NCBI GenBank assembly: GCA_052267165.1
Contig: JBKQHO010000003.1
Location: 1-64,000, forward strand
Source of the DNA: CAWICD01 sp052267165
Lineage (GTDB): Bacteria > Vulcanimicrobiota > Vulcanimicrobiia > Vulcanimicrobiales > Vulcanimicrobiaceae
Length of the DNA stretch: 64,000 bases
Direction of reading: 5' to 3'
Position 1 is the first letter of the stretch. Each line of letters starts with the position of its first letter. The notes beneath the pieces were generated by a model, which had not been told where the DNA came from, ran no database searches, and was given only the letters and a program-made list of their open reading frames with translations. The translations under genes were made by a program, and so were the position numbers. This document shows, one piece after another, positions 59,995 through 64,000 of this stretch.

Positions 59995-61860
59995 ATGCCT
60001 GAGCGCCGTGAAAGCCTGCCGCTTACGATCGCCGCGCTCGGGGTGGTGTTTGGGGATATCGGCACGAGTCCGCTCTACACGCTGCGGGCCTGCTTCCAGT
60101 TCAGCGGCGCCAAGCCGGTCCGCGAGGACGTCCTCGGCATCTGTTCGCTACTCGTGTTGGCGCTGGTCGTCGTCGTCTGCATAAAGTACATCGCCTTCAT
60201 CATGCGCGTCGACCATGATGGGGAAGGCGGAATACTTGCACTCCTGGCGCTCGCGTCCAAACCGTTGCCCGGCGGCCACGTCGTTGCCGCGGGGACCCTG
60301 ACGTTCATCGTCGTCGTCGGCGCGTCGATGCTCTTCGGCGACGGAATCATTACGCCGGCGATCTCGGTCATCTCCGCGATCGAGGGGATCGGCGTCATCT
60401 CGCCCTCGCTGCACCAGTGGATCGTTCCCCTCTCCGTTCTCGTGCTCGTCGCGCTGTTCGCGATCCAGGTTCGGGGCACCGAGCGGGTCGGGCGGCTCTT
60501 CGGTCCCGTGATGGTCGCGTGGTTCGTCGCCATCGGCATCGCCGGCGGTGTAGCGATCGTGAATGGCCCGCAGGTGCTCGCGGCCCTCGATCCGCGCCAC
60601 GGTGTCGCGTTCATCGTCCGCCACGGCCTCGGCGGCTTTCTCGTGCTGGGGGGCGTCGTGCTGGCCGTCACCGGCGTGGAAGCGCTGTACGCCGACCTAT
60701 CGCACTTTGGGCGCCGGCCGATCGTCCGCGCGTGGTACGGTCTCGTCTTCCCGGCACTCGTGCTCGCGTACCTCGGCCAGGGCGCGCATCTCATCGCCGA
60801 CCCGCGCAGCCTCCTGAACCCATTCTACGCGCTCACTCCGGGTTGGACGTTGGTGCCGATGGTGACCCTCGCGACGCTCGCGACCGTCATCGCGTCTCAA
60901 GCCCTCATCTCCGGTGCGTTCACGCTGGTCGCGCAGGCAATCGCGCTGGGCCTGTCGCCCAGAATGGAAGTTCGCCACACTTCCCGCCGAGTCTACGGCC
61001 AAGTCTACGTTCCGAGCGTCACGGCGGCGCTAGCCGTCTGCTCGACGCTCCTGGTCGTGGCGTTCCGCTCGAGCGACCAGCTTGCGGCAGCGTACGGTCT
61101 CGCCGTCGCGGTGACGATGCTGACGACGTCGCTCGCATACTATGCGGTCGTCAGGCGTGCGCTGAGGTGGCGTCGCGCCGTGGCGCTCCCTCTGGTTGCC
61201 TTGTTCCTCTTCGTCGACGGCTCTTTCGTGCTGGCCGGGCTTCCAAAATTCCAGGACGGTGGTTGGCTTCCCATCGCGATCAGCGTGACGCTGACGACGA
61301 TCGCATTTACCTGGCTCGAAGGGCGCCGCCGTCTCCTGATCGCGCTCGAGCGTGACCAGACGCCCGTCGAAGACGTCATACGGCATCTCGTTCCATCGAA
61401 TGGCAAACCGTCGGCAACGATGGTGTTCCTGACGCCCGACCCCAACGGGGTGCCGTTTCTGCGCCATCACCTCTGGATCCGCGATCGCGCGCGCGAGGAG
61501 CGCATCGTCACCCTTCACCTCGTGCCGATCCGAAAGCCCTACCTCGACGCGATCGAACGCGTGCGCGTCGAACGGCTAGCGCCTCGGTTCGTACGCGTAC
61601 AGGCGCGCTACGGATATATGGAGCCGCTTCGCCTCGAGCCGATCCTGCGGGCTTGTGCCGCACAGGGGCTGCAGATCAAGCGCGACGAGACTTCGTTCTT
61701 CTTCTATTCGAATCCGAAAATCGAAGCCGCCGAGAGGGGCTTGCCTCGCTGGCAGAGGTGGCTGTTCAAAATCTTGCAGCGAAACTCGCGGCCGCTTCCC
61801 GACGACCTAGGCATTCACGCGGAGAACCGCGTCGAGCTGGGCGTCACGGTCGCAATCTGA
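59995..61860 (+). CDS. kup: KUP/HAK/KT potassium uptake transporter
   Basis: ATG 59995 behind GAGGGA fits the usual start; the frame is open to an ATG at 59950. The 621-residue protein shows the Kup signature LTIAALGVVFGDIGTSPLYT, then LLALASKPLPG, FGDGIITPAISVISAIEGI, about 12 membrane helices, and a cytoplasmic C-terminal domain with MVFLTPDPNGVPFLRHHL and TSFFFYSNPK. It takes up K+ with H+. Together with the two RCK proteins and KdpD-like sensor at 25.8-32 kb it makes K+ handling a recurrent theme. I could not identify a c-di-AMP riboswitch upstream. Confidence 0.93.
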   Translation: MPERRESLPLTIAALGVVFGDIGTSPLYTLRACFQFSGAKPVREDVLGICSLLVLALVVVVCIKYIAFIMRVDHDGEGGILALLALASKPLPGGHVVAAGTLTFIVVVGASMLFGDGIITPAISVISAIEGIGVISPSLHQWIVPLSVLVLVALFAIQVRGTERVGRLFGPVMVAWFVAIGIAGGVAIVNGPQVLAALDPRHGVAFIVRHGLGGFLVLGGVVLAVTGVEALYADLSHFGRRPIVRAWYGLVFPALVLAYLGQGAHLIADPRSLLNPFYALTPGWTLVPMVTLATLATVIASQALISGAFTLVAQAIALGLSPRMEVRHTSRRVYGQVYVPSVTAALAVCSTLLVVAFRSSDQLAAAYGLAVAVTMLTTSLAYYAVVRRALRWRRAVALPLVALFLFVDGSFVLAGLPKFQDGGWLPIAISVTLTTIAFTWLEGRRRLLIALERDQTPVEDVIRHLVPSNGKPSATMVFLTPDPNGVPFLRHHLWIRDRAREERIVTLHLVPIRKPYLDAIERVRVERLAPRFVRVQARYGYMEPLRLEPILRACAAQGLQIKRDETSFFFYSNPKIEAAERGLPRWQRWLFKILQRNSRPLPDDLGIHAENRVELGVTVAI

Positions 61861-62029
61861 TGAGTTGGAATATCCCCCGGTTTCGGGGACCCCTCGTTCC
61901 ACGCTTCCCGCTCCTTCAGCGGCCTGTAAGCCTTGGAGAATCGGGTATTGCAAGTCGATGGAGGGGTGCAATGCTAGCTCCTGTTCCCGCTCCGACCGCG
62001 CGCGCCTCAGTCCGGCCGAAGGTTGCGGC

Positions 62030-62971
62030 GTGGTGGGAGCGGGGACGGGACGGCTCTTGCAGGGCGCGGGGGCGGCCTTCGCTTTCACCGGCGCCGTTTA
62101 TCTCGCAAGCCATGCCTTTTCGGCTCGCTGGCTTGCGACCGTCATCGGCTTGACGCAAGCCGCAGGCCTCCTGGGCGGTTTCGCCGGGCAGTTCTTCGTG
62201 GGACCGCTGATCCGCGGGCCGATAGCGTGGCAAGCCTTCTGGATATACACCGGAAGCCTGGCCGGCCTCATCGCCCTGGTCTATCTTTTCATAACGCCGG
62301 GAAGCCACGCTCCGAAGCGCGGTTCTTTCTGGGCCACGTTCAAGCCCTATGAAGTCATCCTGAGCAACCCTCAATCGTACCTATGCGGTATCGTTGCCGG
62401 CCTGCTCTTCATGCCGACGACGATCGGCGACATGGTCTGGGGCGTGCCCTTCTTGCGGCAAGGCCTCGGCGTGGAGGCAGCGCAAGCCGTCGCGCGTTCT
62501 TCGATGATCCCGCTCGGCTGGGTGATCGGCGCTCCGCTCCTCGGCTACCTCGCGGACAGGTTGGAGCGCCGCAAGCCGGTACTGGCAGCCGGGATCGTGC
62601 TCATGCTGCTCTCCGGCATCGGCGTAGCGTATCTGCCCCACCTCCTGCCGCCGTACGTCGGCGGATTGCTCTTCGGCATCGGCTCCGGCGCGGCGATGAT
62701 ATCCTACACCATGGCCAAAGAAGTCAATCCCGACAACGTCAAAGGCAGCGCTGCCGGGGCAATGAACTTCCTCGTCTTTAGCTTCAGCGCGTTCCTGGGA
62801 CCGATTTTCGGACTCGCTCTCCAACGGCTGTCCAACGGTGGGCCGCTCGGACTTCAGACGTTTCGGGAAGCCGACGTCATCTGGATCGGAGCGATCGTGC
62901 TGTCGCTCTTCCTGACGTTCTTCCTGCGTGAGACGGGCGCAGCTGGCGAAGAAATCGGCGCTGTCCGGTAA
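62030..62971 (+). pseudogene. MFS transporter lacking its N-terminal helices
   Basis: The family-like sequence starts at GAGTGRLLQGAGAAFAFTGA, within the fourth membrane helix of a major-facilitator protein, and runs through the central loop (GSHAPKRGSFWATFKPYEVI) and helices 7-12 to the end. The first three or so helices are missing; upstream codons are not membrane-like. GTG 62030 is the first in-frame start near the boundary. The remaining eight helices alone are unlikely to transport. Confidence 0.7.
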
Positions 62972-63274
62972 CGAGACCGCGCCCGTCAGCCGTCTGAGCC
63001 GTCAACGTCGCCGCGGACACAGCCATAAGCCGCCGCTTCACCAGCCTCGGCCTGAAAGCGAGCGAGCTCCTAAAGGGGTCGCCTCTCGACGTTAGCAGCA
63101 CCCGCCACCCGCCAGGTAGCAGCACGTGTCCGCCGCAGTGAAAGAATTCGCCCTCAGACTGCCGTAAAGCTCTCTAGCACCGTGCTTCCCCGGTGGGCGG
63201 CCCATCTCTACGAATGCGCCGAACCGGAGCCTCGTGCTCGCAAAGCTATTGAAAGGATCGTGATCGGGCCGCCG
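62972..63274. other. Intergenic region before the Crp/Fnr gene
   Basis: About 300 bases. TAGCAGCAC occurs twice close together (about 63092 and 63117), and the segment between is CCGCCA-rich. No gene or clear promoter is seen. Confidence 0.35.
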
Positions 63275-64000
63275 ATGAGCGAAGAATCTCTCTCGCAGAG
63301 CGCAATTTTGAGGGAGCTCACGGGCCCCGATCGAGCTCAAGTGCTCAAAGACGGCGGCATCCGCTCGTTCGAGTTGCGCGAGACCGTCTACGACGCGCAC
63401 ATGCAGATCGAACACGCCTATTTCCCGCTCGATTGCGTGCTTTCGGTCGTCACCCTCATGCGGGACGGCGCCATGATCGAGATCGGGACGATCGGTCACG
63501 AAGGCACGACCGGCATTCCGCTGATCATGGGAGGAGAGACGACCGCGAACCACGCTTTTTGTCAGGTCAACGGCAACGCGTGGAAAATGACTGCGGCTAC
63601 GTTTCGAGCGCTTCTCAAAGAGAGCACCCTCTTTCGCGATCTCGTGAATCGCTATCTGCAAGCCTACCTGAACATGCTTGGGCAATTCACGGCCTGTAAC
63701 CGCTTGCACAGCGTCTACGAGAGGGCGGCTCGCTGGATTCTGATGACCCAGGACCGTGTCGGCGACGAAACGTTCCCGCTGACGCACGAGTTTCTCGCGA
63801 CGATGCTCGGCTCCCGGCGGTCCGGGGTTACCATCGCGGCCGCCATACTGCAGAAGGCCGGCTTCATCAAGTACCATCGAGGCCGCATCACGGTGCTCGA
63901 TCGCGCCGGCCTCGAGACGACGACCTGCGAATGCTACGAACTAACGACGCAACAGTTCGGCGACGCGTTAAGGCCAAGGACGCCGCGCACTCCGTCACGC
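63275..64000 (+). CDS. Crp/Fnr-family regulator, 3' end outside the window
   Basis: ATG 63275 (GTG 63260 is a possible alternative) opens a frame with no stop to the window edge, 242 codons. The N-terminal sensor half runs through IEHAYFPLDCVLSVVTLM and TIGHEGTTGIPLIMGGETTA, a cyclic-nucleotide-binding-like beta roll lacking the canonical phosphate-binding Arg-Ser pair. The C-terminal wing is a Crp-type HTH (LTHEFLATMLGSRRSGVTIA). Such proteins often respond to stress or stationary phase in soil bacteria. Signal and targets unknown. Confidence 0.85.
   Translation, partial: MSEESLSQSAILRELTGPDRAQVLKDGGIRSFELRETVYDAHMQIEHAYFPLDCVLSVVTLMRDGAMIEIGTIGHEGTTGIPLIMGGETTANHAFCQVNGNAWKMTAATFRALLKESTLFRDLVNRYLQAYLNMLGQFTACNRLHSVYERAARWILMTQDRVGDETFPLTHEFLATMLGSRRSGVTIAAAILQKAGFIKYHRGRITVLDRAGLETTTCECYELTTQQFGDALRPRTPRTPSR

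Overview
The window is a GC-rich bacterial chromosome segment with dense genes on both strands, many GTG/TTG starts, and a Gram-negative-type secretome (PstS-like, LolA-like and lipoprotein signal peptides). No ribosomal or other reliable marker gene is present. The mix of paired TrkA genes, UvrC, YbhFGRS-type export genes, Kup and many lineage-specific secreted proteins would fit a poorly cultured soil or rock phylum such as Candidatus Eremiobacterota, but that is only an impression. Layout: (1) 0.1-3.6 kb: an IS3-family element, then a metallophosphoesterase whose 5' end is missing, coupled to a HAD hydrolase. (2) 3.7-18.4 kb: an accessory, defence-like island. It holds the C-terminal half of a DUF1998 helicase with a Vsr/DUF559-like nuclease end, a PD-(D/E)XK restriction enzyme, a PD-(D/E)XK/DUF2075 helicase, three toxin-antitoxin loci (ParD-like, HigBA, BrnT with an Xre antitoxin), a Uma2 nuclease and an intact three-gene operon (TIGR04255 protein, Xre-like protein, unknown protein). 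Pieces of the same few genes recur as short, diverged, partly deleted copies, so the island has been shuffled by repeated recombination. (3) 18.5-21.5 kb: an SSB-like protein, small proteins, and a SEFIR-domain protein divergent from a conserved unknown. (4) 21.7-32.8 kb: ordinary housekeeping DNA: uvrC, DedA, a stand-alone Clp N-domain protein, tRNA-Pro(CGG), two coupled TrkA/RCK genes, a GNAT enzyme, a two-component pair, a tandem-duplicated KdpD sensor protein and a J-domain protein. (5) 33-44 kb: mostly secreted or small proteins mixed with broken genes (amber-interrupted secreted protein, PQQ-propeller lipoprotein, glutamate decarboxylase stub, frameshifted acyl-CoA ligase) and a MITE-like element. 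(6) 44.4-49.5 kb: a fermentative/acetyl-CoA operon (MaoC-Pta, AckA, aldehyde dehydrogenase, DUF779). (7) 49.9-64 kb: a GH130-like enzyme, an aldo/keto reductase stub, a four-gene YbhGFSR-type ABC exporter, an RND pump remnant, a histidine phosphatase, the Kup potassium transporter, an MFS transporter lacking its N-terminus, and a Crp/Fnr-type regulator running off the end. Functional themes: potassium homeostasis (two TrkA/RCK proteins, KdpD-like sensor, Kup) is spread over the window; aldehyde-to-acetate conversion is a compact operon; conflict genes are concentrated in the first 21 kb. Many genes carry single-base indels or in-frame stops. These could be real decay or residual assembly errors, and the sequence alone cannot separate the two outside the repeat-rich island.
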